DNA of 64,000 nucleotides from Carya illinoinensis (taxonomy: Eukaryota > Streptophyta > Magnoliopsida > Fagales > Juglandaceae), in contig NC_056766.1 of the NCBI RefSeq assembly GCF_018687715.1, positions 39,589,433-39,653,432 of the forward strand. The letters run 5' to 3'. The stretch's first letter is position 1; each line of letters opens with the position of its first letter. A program made the translations under genes and the position numbers. The notes under the pieces were generated by a model. That model worked only from the letters and a program-made list of their open reading frames with translations. It did no database searches and was not told where the DNA came from. This document shows, one piece after another, positions 1 to 12,396 of the stretch.

Positions 1-1
1 T

Positions 2-633
2 GGCCCATCAAGACCATCAGATCCCAACCTGCACCAAGCAACCCGGGTTCAACATCAACCTGGGATTTCGCCTCAGCCAACGTCATCTGAGGCGAGTTCA
101 TCTACCCGACCTCCGGAGCCATCTCAAGTGGTCCAGCAATTTGAGCAACTCACCATCCAAGGCGCACAGAGCCAGGCAATTCAACCTGTGCCACCATCTA
201 GTAAATCAGTGAGGTTCCCTCTTAGGCCTGGCAAGGGTAGCACTGGAACGAAGTGTATAGTTAAGGCAAATCACTTCTTTGCTGAATTACCAGACAAAGA
301 TTTGCATCAGTATGATGTGAGTTATCTAACGGTTGATGCCGTGTGTTTGCAATATTTTGCCTTCTCCCTTTATTTCAACTTGATCAACTCTTTTGGTAAT
401 ACATGCTAGGTTACAATTACTCCGGAGGTGACGTCCCGTGGAGTTAACCGTGCTGTAATGGAACAGCTGGTTAGGTTGTACAGAGAGACGCATCTTGGAA
501 AGAGGCTTCCTGCCTATGACGGGCGAAAGAGTCTGTATACTGCTGGGCCACTCCCATTTCTATCCAAGGATTTCAAGATTACACTTATTGATGAAGATGA
601 TGGATCCGGTGGGCAAAGGTTCACATCTGAGCA

Positions 634-691
<58 letters not shown>

Positions 692-3600
692 GCTTTTCTT
701 TTTGGCATTCATATCTGTGTCCTGTGATTGATGATGATGATTTTTTTTTTTGATGCAGGAGAGAGAGAGAATTTAAAGTCGTGATAAAATTGGCTGCACG
801 TGCAGACCTGCACCATTTAGGACTCTTCTTGCAGGGTAGGCAAGCTGATGCACCCCAGGAAGCACTTCAAGTTCTTGATATTGTCCTGCGTGAATTACCT
901 ACTACGAGGTAATTAAATTTGATTTTTTCCCTTTGAATTTGATACATATCTGATTTACAGCACATCCATGGTTTTTAATATGTCAGACTGTTATTATTAT
1001 GTAATTGATCCTTAGGTACTGTCCTGTGGGTCGTTCATTTTATTCTCCTGATCTGGGAAGGAGGCAATCACTGGGTGAGGGATTGGAGAGTTGGCGCGGT
1101 TTTTATCAAAGCATTCGTCCAACTCAGATGGGGCTGTCTCTGAATATAGGTACGTAGTCTATCTAATCATTTTTTGTTTGGACTTTGTTACATTGTTTTT
1201 CTCCATTTCATATCCTGTTTGTAATTTGCTTTAATTGTCTCTCGTGAATTACTTATTAAAAAAAAAAAAAAATTCTCCTGAATTAATAAGGACTTAGAGT
1301 TGAGATTCTAGCATTGTCTTACTTTTTTAAATGAAGCCCTGCATTTGGATGCTCCTACATGAGTTTAATGTTTATTTTACATGCATTCAGGAGAGAGAAG
1401 ATTCTCTCCCGAATTTCGTGTTTCCTTTTTTCATTCTTTTTTTTCAATAGTAAAGTTATCGAGTATCTTATGGTACTTTTTTGTTACTATCATGTTGATG
1501 ATTTTGTCAAAATTTTCAGACATGTCTTCGACTGCATTCATTGAGCCATTGCCGGTAATTGATTTTGTAACACAGCTGCTGAATCGGGATGTTATTTCTA
1601 GACCTTTGTCCGATTCTGATCGTGTCAAGGTTAGAGTTTGCTGCTTTAATCTTAATAATTGTTATCCTTTGCAGTGGCCATCCATTGTATTTGTCTGCAG
1701 TTGCATAATGTACTTTTCTGTTCAAGTTGTACTTATTAGGGAATTTTGATTGTTTCTTTCCATATTTTTTCACAGATCAAAAAGGCTCTACGAGGGGTCA
1801 AAGTTGAGGTTACACATCGAGGAAATATGCGCAGGAAGTACCGTATATCTGGTTTAACATCGCAGGCAACAAGAGAGCTGACGTGAGTATTATTATCCCC
1901 CCCCCCCCGCCCCCGGGCGCCCCCGCCCCCCACCCCCACAAAAAAAACAAAAAAAAAAAAAGAGAGAGAAAAAGAAGATATATAATTGAAAAACTAGCTT
2001 GGTATCCTAATGCTGTTTTTTGTTTGTTCAAGGTTTCCGGTTGATGAAAAAGGTACAATGAAATCAGTTGTTGAATATTTCCTTGAAACTTATGGTTTTA
2101 CTATTCAACATTCACAATGGCCATGTCTGCAAGTGGGTAACCAACAGAGACCAAATTATTTGCCTATGGAGGTAACAACCTAATTATAATTGTCATTCCT
2201 TACGTATCCTGTGATTCATTTTTAATGGATAGTTCTTCTGTATGTTATATGGATGTGGCTACATGGATGCTAACAAAATTCTGTTGCATTCTAGGTTTGC
2301 AAGATTGTTGAGGGTCAGAGGTACTCGAAGAGGTTAAATGAGAGACAGATTACTGCTTTATTGAAGGTGACCTGCCAGCGTCCTCGAGACAGGGAGCTAG
2401 ATATAATGCAGGTGTGTTAGCCTGCAATCTGTGTTTTTTTTCCCCTAAGAATGTCATTTGCTTGGTAATTGTCTGTCATATGCTTTATCTCTCTAATTAA
2501 ATTGCATGGAGGCTTTAATGTATATGTCTAATACTGGACTTTAATGTATCGTGTTGCTTAATGTGCATGGTTGATTAGTTGCATATTTTCGTGGATTTTC
2601 CTTTCCTATTTATGGTTTGGAGGATCCCTCACGCCATGGAAGGGTTTTTCCTGTATTTGATGTGTTTTAATGTTGTTCTTGCCCTTTTGGTATTATGGTG
2701 TACTTCATGTTTTACGTTAATTATAAAAAAGACAAAAAAGTTTACTTAATGTTTTGAGTGTTTGTAAACAAACACGATTTTGAAATATTGAATCCTTGTA
2801 CCTCATGGCTTGTACTTGTCTTATGTTTTCTATTTCAATGGAAGTGTTGGTTTGGGTTCAAAACATACCTATGTACTTAATAATTAGCTTGTTATCATAC
2901 AAGCAGAATATGGAATTTTTCTTGCTAGAATTGGGATCCATTATGATTTTCCAAGACTTCTTTTATCCTATATATATATATATTTTTTTTCTAGATCTGG
3001 TTTTTGACTTATGATGGGCATGCATTTATTTTTTTGAAATATGTGCCCAATTTTGTGATGTTTTCATAATGTAACTGAGAGCTTTGTATTGTACCAACTG
3101 CTTTTGTGCACTCAATCTAAAATGTTTAATTTTCTGACCCTTCAGACCGTTCGTCACAATGCTTACCATGAGGATCCTTATGCAAAAGAGTTTGGAATCA
3201 AAATTAGTGAGAAGCTGGCTTCAGTTGAAGCTCGAATTCTTCCTGCACCATGGGTATTATATCTGTATTTTGTTTCCTGTCAGTTTTGTCCACTTCTCTT
3301 ACCCACCTATTATGAGCTTTGGTACTGTCATACTGAAAGGATCTTGCATTTTCCAGCTGAAATATCATGATACAGGCAGAGAAAAGGATTGCCTGCCACA
3401 AGTTGGACAATGGAACATGATGAATAAGGTATTTCTAGCATTAGATAGCTTAATATATAATTTTCATTGTCTTAGTGCAGACAACATTTACTTGCCAAGA
3501 TATAAGGGATTGGGAGTCCTGTTGAAGCCCTTTGGGCACGCAAGTGGCTACCAGTCATTAGCTATTTGTATTTCAAAAAATACATCTGCTATAATATGAT

Positions 3601-6366
3601 TTTGCAGTTGGACGTCTAAGTGAGTGACATGAAAGCAACACAGTAGTTGGAATAGGAATTAACTGAAGGAATTTACAGGTAATGGCCTTAGTGCAAATGG
3701 ACTTTTTCTTTGCTGAATATGATGATTTTGGAGTGCGGTCAAGGCCCTTTGGGCAAGAGAGTGGTTAACGGTGGCTATTTCTAGTTAAAAAAATAGGTCT
3801 GCAATCCAATCCAATCCCCTCCCTCCTAGAAAGACAGAATATTTAACATAAAGTCCATTAGTTAATTCTTATTCACTTAGACTTCCAACTGAAAAATCAT
3901 TATTGGCACTCTGTTTTTTAATGTTCATATAGTTGGCATTTGAATGTGATTGAGTGTTGTTGATGTGTTATCCTTTTACTGCAGAAAATGGTGAATGGGG
4001 GAGTAGTTAACTATTGGATCTGCATCAATTTTTCACGGAATGTGCAAGATAGTGTGGCCCGCGGGTTTTGCCATGAACTTGCACAAATGTGTTACATTTC
4101 TGGAATGGTATGATGCTTAAAAGACATATTTATGAGTAGTCACATTTTCATTTTGTTCTCTTCTTAACATTTGATTATGGGCTGTTTGTAGGCATTTAAT
4201 CCTGAACCAGTGCTTCCACCTGTGAGTGGCCGTCCTGATCAGGTAGAAAGAGTCCTTAAAACTCGGTACCATGATGCCATGACCAAACTCCAGTCTCAGA
4301 GAAAGGAGCTTGACCTGCTTATCGTTATTTTGCCAGATAACAATGGCTCACTTTATGGTAGTTATGGTTAACTAGCCAAGATTAGGTTCTGGAATCTGAT
4401 TATGGTTTTGTGATTCTGATTATGGTCTTGTTAACTCTATTAGTTTTGTTTCTCATGCAGGTGATTTGAAGCGAATCTGTGAGACTGATCTTGGCCTTGT
4501 TTCCCAATGTTGCTTGACGAAGCATGTATTTAGAATGAATAAACAATACCTGGCCAATGTGGCATTGAAGATAAATGTCAAGGTTGGAGGAAGGAATACT
4601 GTGCTTGTGGACGCACTGTCAAGGCGTATACCTTTAGTCAGTGATCGGCCTACTATTATCTTTGGTGCAGATGTTACCCATCCTCATCCAGGAGAAGATT
4701 CAAGCCCTTCAATTGCAGCTGTATGTCATTCAGTTTATTACCGTGCTTAGTTTGTTTATGATTTTGTGTTGTATTCTTCAGCACATTTGTGCTTTACCTG
4801 TTTTAAGCATTATTTATTTATTTAACGTACTATGATTATTGATATCTGTATTCAGGTTGTGGCATCTCAAGATTGGCCAGAAATCACAAAGTATGCTGGT
4901 TTGGTTTGTGCTCAAGCCCATCGACAGGAGCTGATTCAAGATCTTTTCAAGACATGGCAGGATCCTGCAAGAGGGACATTGACTGGTGGCATGATTAAGT
5001 ATGATTGAGTCTCTAGCTCAGTCTTCTTTGCTTTGACCTTTATTTTCACGATATATGGTTGAAACTGCAGCTGGGTGGTAGACTCCTGTGCGTGGGACAA
5101 TATGTTGTCAACGGTTAATCTTATTTTAATTTTTTGGATGGAGCTTTACTTATAAAAATAAAATAAAATAAAATAAAATTGGATGGAGCTTTCGTGAAGT
5201 AGGTTTGAGTTGCTACTTACATAGAAAATTGTATGTTTGAGTTGCTTTGTCTTTTTTGGTATAGGGAACTACTCGTATCTTTTCGTAGAGCAACTGGTCA
5301 GAAACCACAACGTATCATATTTTACAGGTATGGTCATTTCTCCTGTCACTGCATTCTAGATACTTTTTTCTGCCATCTAATATAAGATCTGTTATTTACA
5401 GGGATGGTGTGAGCGAGGGGCAATTCTACCAGGTTTTGCTGTATGAGCTAGATGCTATCCGAAAGGTGAATTTACCTTTCTTGATCATAAGCTTTTCAGT
5501 CTTCTTACTGTCCTATCTTGTTTTGCCTGTTTATGTTAAAATGGGAATATCCTTGGATCATGGGATCATACTTAGTGTCTTATCTTCCATGTAAAACTTA
5601 TATTTAGGCGTGTGCCTCTTTGGAGCCAAACTATCAGCCTCCTGTGACTTTTGTTGTGGTTCAGAAGCGCCATCACACAAGATTGTTTGCCAACAACCAT
5701 CATGACCACAATTCAGTTGATAGGAGTGGAAACATATTGCCAGGCAAGTATTTTGTTTGTTTTGAAATTAGGGTTTGCTTAAGATTTTAGTTATCTGATG
5801 TGGTGCTCTTCTTGAATTTTGCAGGTACTGTTGTAGACTCCAAAATTTGTCACCCGACTGAATTTGACTTCTACCTCTGTTCGCATGCTGGAATTCAGGT
5901 CTAATATATCTTCCAACAGGCTGTATATATGTCTTTTAAGGATGGGGATTTTAATTTTAATTTTTTAATATTGCATGTAATATGTCAAACAGGGTACAAG
6001 TCGTCCAGCTCATTACCATGTACTATGGGATGAGAACAAGTTTACAGCTGATGGGCTGCAGTCCCTTACAAATAACCTTTGTTATACGTAAGTTCCTTGA
6101 GATTTCCTGTTGTCCCCTTCCCTTAATGAGTACCTCTATCATCTTAATGCCTTATCTGATTATTTTATGTGCCTCAAATTTTGAGGCTAAATGAGACTAA
6201 TTATGAGGTTTTCAGTTTGATTCTTCATTCTTAAATAAATAGCTAAATGAGACTAGTTATGGGGATTATCAGTTTGATTTTCCTTTCTTAAATAAATGGC
6301 TAAACTGTTCAATTTCTTTCATTTTCCCCAGATATGCAAGGTGCACTCGATCTGTTTCCATTGGTG

Positions 6367-6431
<65 letters not shown>

Positions 6432-6803
6432 ACAAAGATGCTACCCTGCACAATAGCGCCTATCATGTTCACGCTGCACATGCACATTTTAACACGTGCA
6501 CATCTCCATCTTCTGCAGTTGCTTGATTATTGCTTCTGTATGAACTGTCCATTTATTAAGTGGATCTTTAATTTGGCAGTGCCCCCGGCATACTATGCCC
6601 ATCTTGCTGCATTCCGAGCTCGGTTCTATATGGAGCCAGAGTCCTCAGAAAGTGGTTCCATGACAAGTGGTGCTGCCACTGGACGTGGAGGAGGCATGGG
6701 CGGAGCAGGTCCACGAAGCACACGAGCACCAGGAATTAGTGCTGCTGTGAGACCCCTACCAGCACTTAAGGAGAATGTTAAAAGGGTCATGTTCTACTGT
6801 TAG
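2..6803 (+). CDS. AGO1: ARGONAUTE 1, small-RNA-guided slicer (5' end outside window)
   Basis: Core RISC protein that binds miRNAs and siRNAs and cleaves target RNA in cytoplasm and nucleus. Exons: 2-316, 410-618, 759-908, 1016-1149, 1520-1629, 1776-1882, 2033-2171, 2295-2411, 3146-3253, 3357-3428, 3985-4107, 4192-4357, 4461-4720, 4856-4998, 5265-5327, 5402-5465, 5608-5743, 5825-5898, 5993-6087, 6332-6363, 6580-6803. They sum to 946 residues plus stop in one frame. A Gln/Pro-rich N-terminus is followed by the N domain from about residue 70 ([10 protein letters not shown]), PAZ at about 270-390, then MID and PIWI. The DEDH slicer residues are present: D654 (GADVTHP), E695 (HRQEL), D740 (YRDGVSEG) and H880 (AYYAHL). 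The protein ends in the typical RVMFYC. The start codon and first exon part lie upstream of base 1. The intron after 5743 has a GC donor. A miR168 site lies at 21-41. AGO10 is the nearest alternative, but the N-terminus and miR168 site fit AGO1. Confidence 0.96.
21..41 (+). promoter_or_regulatory. miR168 target site in AGO1 coding sequence
   Basis: The 21 bases are complementary to the conserved plant miR168, with mismatches only opposite miRNA nucleotides 2, 16 and 21. The central bases (miRNA positions 3-15) pair perfectly, and predicted cleavage falls between 31 and 32. The site encodes the LHQAT stretch, as in other AGO1 genes. miR168 loaded in AGO1 is known to cut AGO1 mRNA as a feedback loop. 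The pairing is seen here; cleavage in this species is inferred. Confidence 0.9.
637..689. repeat. (CT)n microsatellite in AGO1 intron 2
   Basis: About 26 uninterrupted CT units lie 18 bases after the splice donor of AGO1 intron 2. The next exon opens with a GA-rich run at its acceptor (759 onward). A polymorphic length is likely. Confidence 0.95.
3480..3830. repeat. Diverged direct duplication inside AGO1 intron 10
   Basis: The 556-bp intron between exons 3357-3428 and 3985-4107 contains two similar stretches, about 3510-3600 and 3730-3815. They share the string CCCTTTGGGCA followed by a related AAGTGG/GAGTGG and a GCTATTT context. It looks like an old partial tandem duplication. No coding potential was seen. 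Confidence 0.45.
6369..6434. repeat. Compound (CT)n(CA)n microsatellite in last AGO1 intron
   Basis: A CT run of about 19 units passes directly into about 14 CA units, just after the donor of the final AGO1 intron (6364-6579). Confidence 0.95.
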
Positions 6804-7782
6804 GCTAGCTGGTCCCTGGCAAAGATCATCCATCTAGTTATGGGTTTTTGTTTAAATAGTTTTTGAAACCGTTTTTCTGTCTTCATTGTTTTGTTTGTAT
6901 GTTTATTTGCATGCTAATGACAATCCGTGACGTTCCGTCTTACGGTAGTTTTAATTATAACGGATTTCTTCCTGGATTTCTAGTTTCAATGTAGTCATGT
7001 CCATTGCCTTGGGTGTTTACTTATGTCAAAAGAACATTCAAATTTAGATATTTTTTAGAAAAATACTTTCGCCACAAATAAATTATACAAAAATAATTTC
7101 AAACTGATGTGGTTTGATATAATACGTCAGAATGTAAAGTTACTTTTATTATAAGGAGATCTAATGGATTTTATGAAATGTAAGTTTAATTGGTGTAATT
7201 CATTAATTTTTTATGACCCTTACTCAGATTAACACTTCCCTAATTTTGGAAGCGAAATAAATTTGAATTAACACCTCAGTTTTAGTTAAATAACTGGCAA
7301 AGTGAAATGCTTGATGACCAATAAAAACAAGAAAAATAACAAAAATATCGGAGTTATGTAAGAGCTGAAATCCTTTAATAACAGGCAGAAGAGCTTTGTA
7401 TGTGTTAACATTACGTACGAAGAAGAAAAGAATAACAATTACTCAATCCATCCCAGAGGACAGCAAGATTTTCCTTAAAATTCTTTCCCTCTACTTTCAA
7501 AGATATTGCCTTAAAATGATGGATCTGCTTTTTCTTCCGCCAATGTCAAATTCCTTTCTTTCTTTTACTCTCTTCCTTCCCCACAAATGGAACCAAAGAA
7601 TGTTCTTTCTCCTAACCCTCCTCCCATATCTTTGAACTGCCATTCCTCGCTCTTTCTTCCGACTTCCATATAAATACATCAACTAACAAAACAACCGAAA
7701 AAAAAAAAAACAGAAAATAAAAACTCGTATCTGAGTTCTAAACCTGTCCTATTTTCAAGAGTGTATTGTGCTAAGCTTGAAA
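6804..7782. other. AGO1 3' UTR and sucrose synthase promoter region
   Basis: 979 bases between the AGO1 stop and the sucrose synthase ATG. The first 200 or so are T-rich and fit a 3' UTR. About 7075-7205 holds a diverged MITE (family M1, see 14110-14285). The stretch 7540-7700 is pyrimidine-rich followed by an A-run and probably contains the sucrose synthase 5' UTR. The short ORFs here have no recognisable protein. Confidence 0.6.
7075..7205. mobile_element. MITE family M1 copy, diverged
   Basis: It has the family signature, in order: an ACAAAAATAA-type run, CAAACTGATGTG, a TACGTCA-like core, GTAAAGTTACTTTTATTATAA and GATCTAATGGAT. It lies in the sucrose synthase promoter. Ends are approximate. 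Confidence 0.55.
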
Positions 7783-10700
7783 ATGGCTTCTGGGCAAGTG
7801 CTCAAACGATCAAATTCAATTGCAGATAGCATGCCTGATGCATTGAAGCAAAGCCGCTATCATATGAAAAGATGCTTTGCAAGGTAATATTCAGGCTATT
7901 CTTTTTCTTCCCATTCAACCAATATTTCCCTGTGAAGTTTAACACTCGTCTGGTTATCATTTTGGCCAAGAGCAGGTTTGTTGCAACAGGCAGAAGGTTA
8001 TTGAAACTCCAACACATAATGGAGGAGGTGGATAAATCAATAGAAGACAAGCAAAACAGAAGTAAAGTTTTGGAGGGCTTACTTGGCTACATCTTAAGTT
8101 CCACTAAGGTGTTCATTAATTCTCTCTTTCATGCGCACACATGCGCGCACACACACACACACACCCGTGGGAGTGCAGGGCGGACTAACTCTTTTCTATC
8201 TGGAAACTATGCAGGAGGCAGCTGTTGTTCCACCATATGTTGCTTTTGCTGTAAGACCTAGCCCTGGATTCTGGGAATTTGTTATAGTGAACTCTGAGGA
8301 TCTGTCAGTGGACGGTATCACTGCTCCTGAATACTTGAAATTCAAGGAAATGATCTTCGATGAAAACTGGTAATCAAGTCTGAATTGGGAGAGAAGCTAA
8401 CATGAATAACTACTTGTGTATATAAATGAGTCTCATAGGCTGAGAAAGCCATTGGGAAGAAAGTTTTGAAATGACTTGAAATTTATACAACCTTGAAATT
8501 TATATATTTTCATACATATATAAGTGATCTGATGTGCAGGGCGAATGATGAAAATGCTTTGGAGATAGATTTTGGAGCCATTGACTTCTCCACTCCTCGC
8601 ATGACCCTTTCTTCCTCTATTGGAAATGGTGTCAGCTTCATCTCAAAGAATATAACTTTACGGCTACATGGGAACCCTGAGAGTGCACAGTCATTGCTCG
8701 GGTACTTACAAGCCATAAATCATCAAGGAGAGGTATAAATATATAGCTCATGGCCACACACAAAAGGGAAGAAAGCAATTACTGGCTAGAAACTCAAAGG
8801 CAATTGTGCATGTTGTTCTAATTTTGTAGGATCTAATGATAAATGCAACTCTGGATACTGTCTCTAAGCTAAAAAATGCACTTGTTGCGGCTGAAGTATT
8901 TGTGTCTGCACTCCCCAAAGATGAACCATTTCTGAATTTTGAGCAGAGGTTAACCATTATTTCCATGTTTTCCCCCCTCAAGAAAGCTAAAGATGTTTTT
9001 ACACAATTTCCATAATAGGTCAACACTGGATGGTACGAATTGATCTGCATTTACTTTCTCTTTCTCTCTCTCTCTCCTTTTTTTTTTTTTTTTTTTTTTT
9101 AAATTTCGCAGGTTTAAAGAATGGGGCTTTGAGAAAGGGTGGGGAAATACTGCAGAAAGGGTTAAGGAGTCTATTAGGATACTTTCTGAGGTACTTCAAG
9201 CACCAGAACCTGCAAAATTGGAGTTGCTCTTTAGCAGGCTTCCCACCATATTCAACATTGTGATTTTCTCCCCTCATGGCTACTTTGGGCAATCAGATGT
9301 CCTTGGATTGCCGGATACTGGTGGCCAGGTAAATAATGCATTGGAACATCATTAATCAATAACAACAATGATTACAAAACAGTTATAACCACCACACAAA
9401 TATTAGACAATCTTGACTAATGTGACATGTTCCCTTCTGTTAATTTACAAAAAGGTGGTTTACATTCTTGATCAAGTAAGAGCTTTGGAGGAAGAATTGC
9501 TCCTCAGGATTAAGCAGCAAGGTCTTGTTGTGAAGCCACAGATTCTTGTGGTGAGCTATTAACAAAGGATTGAAAGAAATTATTTTCAAACAATAGAAAG
9601 TTACCAAGGACCAGGTTCTGTATATAATTTCTTAATGTGATTTACAGGTAACAAGACTTATACCTGATGCTCGAGGGACAAAGTGCAACCAAGAGTTGGA
9701 GCCTATTGTCAACACCAAGCACTCTCACATACTGAGAGTCCCGTTTAGGACAGAAAATGGGGTTCTCCGCCAATGGGTTTCCCGTTTTGATATCTACCCC
9801 TACCTTGAGAGATTTGCCCAGGCATTTTTGCTATCAATATATAATTTACTCTCAATTTATTTTTCTAAAATAGTTTTCTTATTCTATTATTCTTCCTTTT
9901 CTCCTTCCCATGCCTAGGATGCTACTGCAAAGATCCTTGAACTCATGGAGTGCAAACCGGACCTCATCATCGGGAACTACAGTGATGGAAACTTGGTTGC
10001 ATCTTTGATGGCTAGCAAGCTTGGAATAACTCAGGTCTAGTCCATCTTTTCTCTAAAATAGGTTGCATTTGTTTTATAAATATTTGATTTTAATTTATAT
10101 ATTACTCTAAATCTTAACTTTGGCATATTCCAAACCCAGGGAACTATTGCTCACGCTTTAGAAAAAACCAAGTATGAAGATTCAGATGCCAAATGGAAGG
10201 AATTGGACTCCAAGTACCACTTTTCATGTCAGTTCACATCCGACATAATCTCAATGAATTCAGCTGATTTCATCATAACAAGCACATACCAAGAAATTGC
10301 TGGAAGGTTAAACTCCTAAATAAATGATTTTCATGAATAGAATTATGTGCCAAACATCAACTGCGATAATGTTAACTCAAGAATTGTTTACTTTTCAGTA
10401 AGGATAGGCCTGGACAGTATGAAAGCCATACAACATTTACCATGCCTGGACTTTATCGAGTAGTCTCAGGCATTAATGTTTTTGATCCAAAGTTCAACAT
10501 TGCTGCCCCTGGGGCTGATCAGTCTGTCTACTTCCCATACACAGAGAGGCAGAGGCGGCTAATCTCTTTTCACCCGGCCATTGAAGAACTACTATACAGC
10601 AAGGAGGACAGCAATGAGCACATGTGAGCTTAATTCTCTGTCTCTTGATTACATTTGTTGTACCAACATCACATCTTTATGATAAGTATCATCATAATAC

Positions 10701-12081
10701 TCTTAACATTGAAGCTACTATATATGCCTGGAACAGAGGATATTTGGCAGACGGGAAGAAACCAATCATATTCTCAATGGCACGACTTGATACAGTGAAA
10801 AACATTACAGGACTAACAGAATGGTTTGGAAAGAACAAAAGGCTGAGAAGCTTGGTAAATCTTGTGGTTGTAGCAGGATTTTTCGATCCATCCAAATCAA
10901 AGGATAGAGAAGAAATTGCAGAAATAAAAAAGATGCATGCCTTGATTGAGAAATACGAACTTAAGGGCCAGATTAGATGGATAGCAGCTCAAACCGACAG
11001 ATATCGCAATGGAGAGTTGTACCGCTGTATTGCTGATACAAAGGGCGCTTTTGTGCAGCCTGCATTGTATGAGGCTTTTGGTCTAACAGTAATTGAGGCT
11101 ATGAACTGTGGATTGCCTACATTTGCAACAAATCAAGGAGGTCCAGCAGAAATTATTGTTGATGAGATCTCAGGTTTTCACGTTGACCCCAATAATGGTG
11201 ATGAATCGAGCAACACGATCGCCGATTTCTTTGAAAAGTGCAAGTTGGATCCTGAAAACTGGGACAAGATATCTAAAGCTGGTCTCCGGCGTATATATGA
11301 ATGGTAAGAATATTATGCCAGGATATAGAGAACTTGCTATGAGAACTTCATTTATATATATATATATATGTATGTATATGGTTGTTCTTGCGTTGCAGCT
11401 ACACTTGGAAGATTTATGCAAACAAGCTGCTAAACATGGGAGCAGTTTATGGATTCTGGAGGCAGTTGAACAAGGAACAAAAGCTAGCTAAACAAAGATA
11501 TATTCACATGTTCTACAATCTCCAATTTAGAAATTTGGTGAGTTTTGATAACTATGCTGGACATATTGAAATTATAGAAATTTTATATTGATTTCTATCC
11601 ATTTTGTTACAGGCAAGGAACTTGCCAATCCCAAGTACTGAAGGACCCGAACAACCAACACCGGCGGCTCTAACTGCACCCAAGCAACCAACACCAACAC
11701 TGCTAACTGCACCCCAACAACCAACACCAGTTTTGACATCCAAGCCTGTACAACCAGAGCCAACATCGTCAACTGAGTCTCAGCCAACACTAAGGCATGC
11801 ATATAAGCTGACTCTAAAGAAAAATTTGAACCAAAAAGATATACAATAGAACTTAATGGACTAAAGTTAGTTGATTTTCTATCATGTTAATATTTTTATC
11901 CGAAATGTGCTCTTACCATTTTGCCATATTTCAATTCACGTACAGGAACGAAGGCATAGAGCAGCAGCAGCTTGGCGAACCAATGGTGCAACTCTGTCCT
12001 TGTGGTTTGTGGTGCTTCATTCTTGGTTTTCTCTTTGTAATTTTTTACCTCTTAATGAAGTTGTATCGTCTATTCATATAG
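7783..12081 (+). CDS. SUS6: Sucrose synthase, SUS5/6/7 clade, with C-terminal hydrophobic tail
   Basis: Cleaves sucrose plus UDP to UDP-glucose and fructose; members of this clade are known from phloem and callose deposition. Exons: 7783-7883, 7976-8108, 8215-8369, 8540-8732, 8830-8948, 9112-9328, 9455-9550, 9648-9821, 9918-10034, 10140-10306, 10399-10623, 10737-11303, 11399-11537, 11613-11794, 11946-12081. The sum is 906 codons plus stop. The N-terminus ([12 protein letters not shown]) is clade III type. The sucrose-synthase domain includes PDTGGQVVYILDQ. The GT-B glucosyltransferase domain has the E-x7-E motif at E678/E686 (EAFGLTVIE). The core ends at about residue 801. Residues 802-861 are a Pro/Thr-rich linker with repeated QPTP, and 879-906 form a Cys/Phe-rich hydrophobic segment ending in LYRLFI. 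Introns 9822-9917 and 11795-11945 need GC donors. Without the second splice the protein would end in KDIQ at 11849. SUS5 or SUS7 naming is equally possible. Confidence 0.92.
9053..9101. repeat. Extended polypyrimidine tract before exon 6 of the sucrose synthase gene
   Basis: A CT-repeat followed by about 24 T bases sits directly before the acceptor at 9110-9111. It probably serves as the splice polypyrimidine tract and looks expanded by slippage. Confidence 0.8.
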
Positions 12082-12396
12082 CTTAAGAGGAAGTTATATG
12101 TACGGATGAGAAACATCACATAAATCTCTCAATTTTTAAGGTCTCTCAAAAATAAAATGTCTTTGCATGGCAGCCTTCTTTTTTCTGTCTAAAACAAGTT
12201 CATTGTAGAGATATTCGTGGACTTTGCTTGAAGTGGAGTGGCTAAGACGCACTCATATAATATGTCGAAATTGATAATTTGAGGTGGTGCACGAAAATTA
12301 AACAGGAATTGTTATCCGGAGATACGGAGTCTAATTAATCACCCAAAAACCTAAGTTTAAACTCGATCAGATTGCAAAATATTGGGTGTTTACTTT
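12082..12396. other. Sucrose synthase 3' flank
   Basis: AT-rich 3' UTR and flank. An AATAAA-like string occurs near 12150. I see no other gene or structured element before the small retroelement at 12397. Confidence 0.5.
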
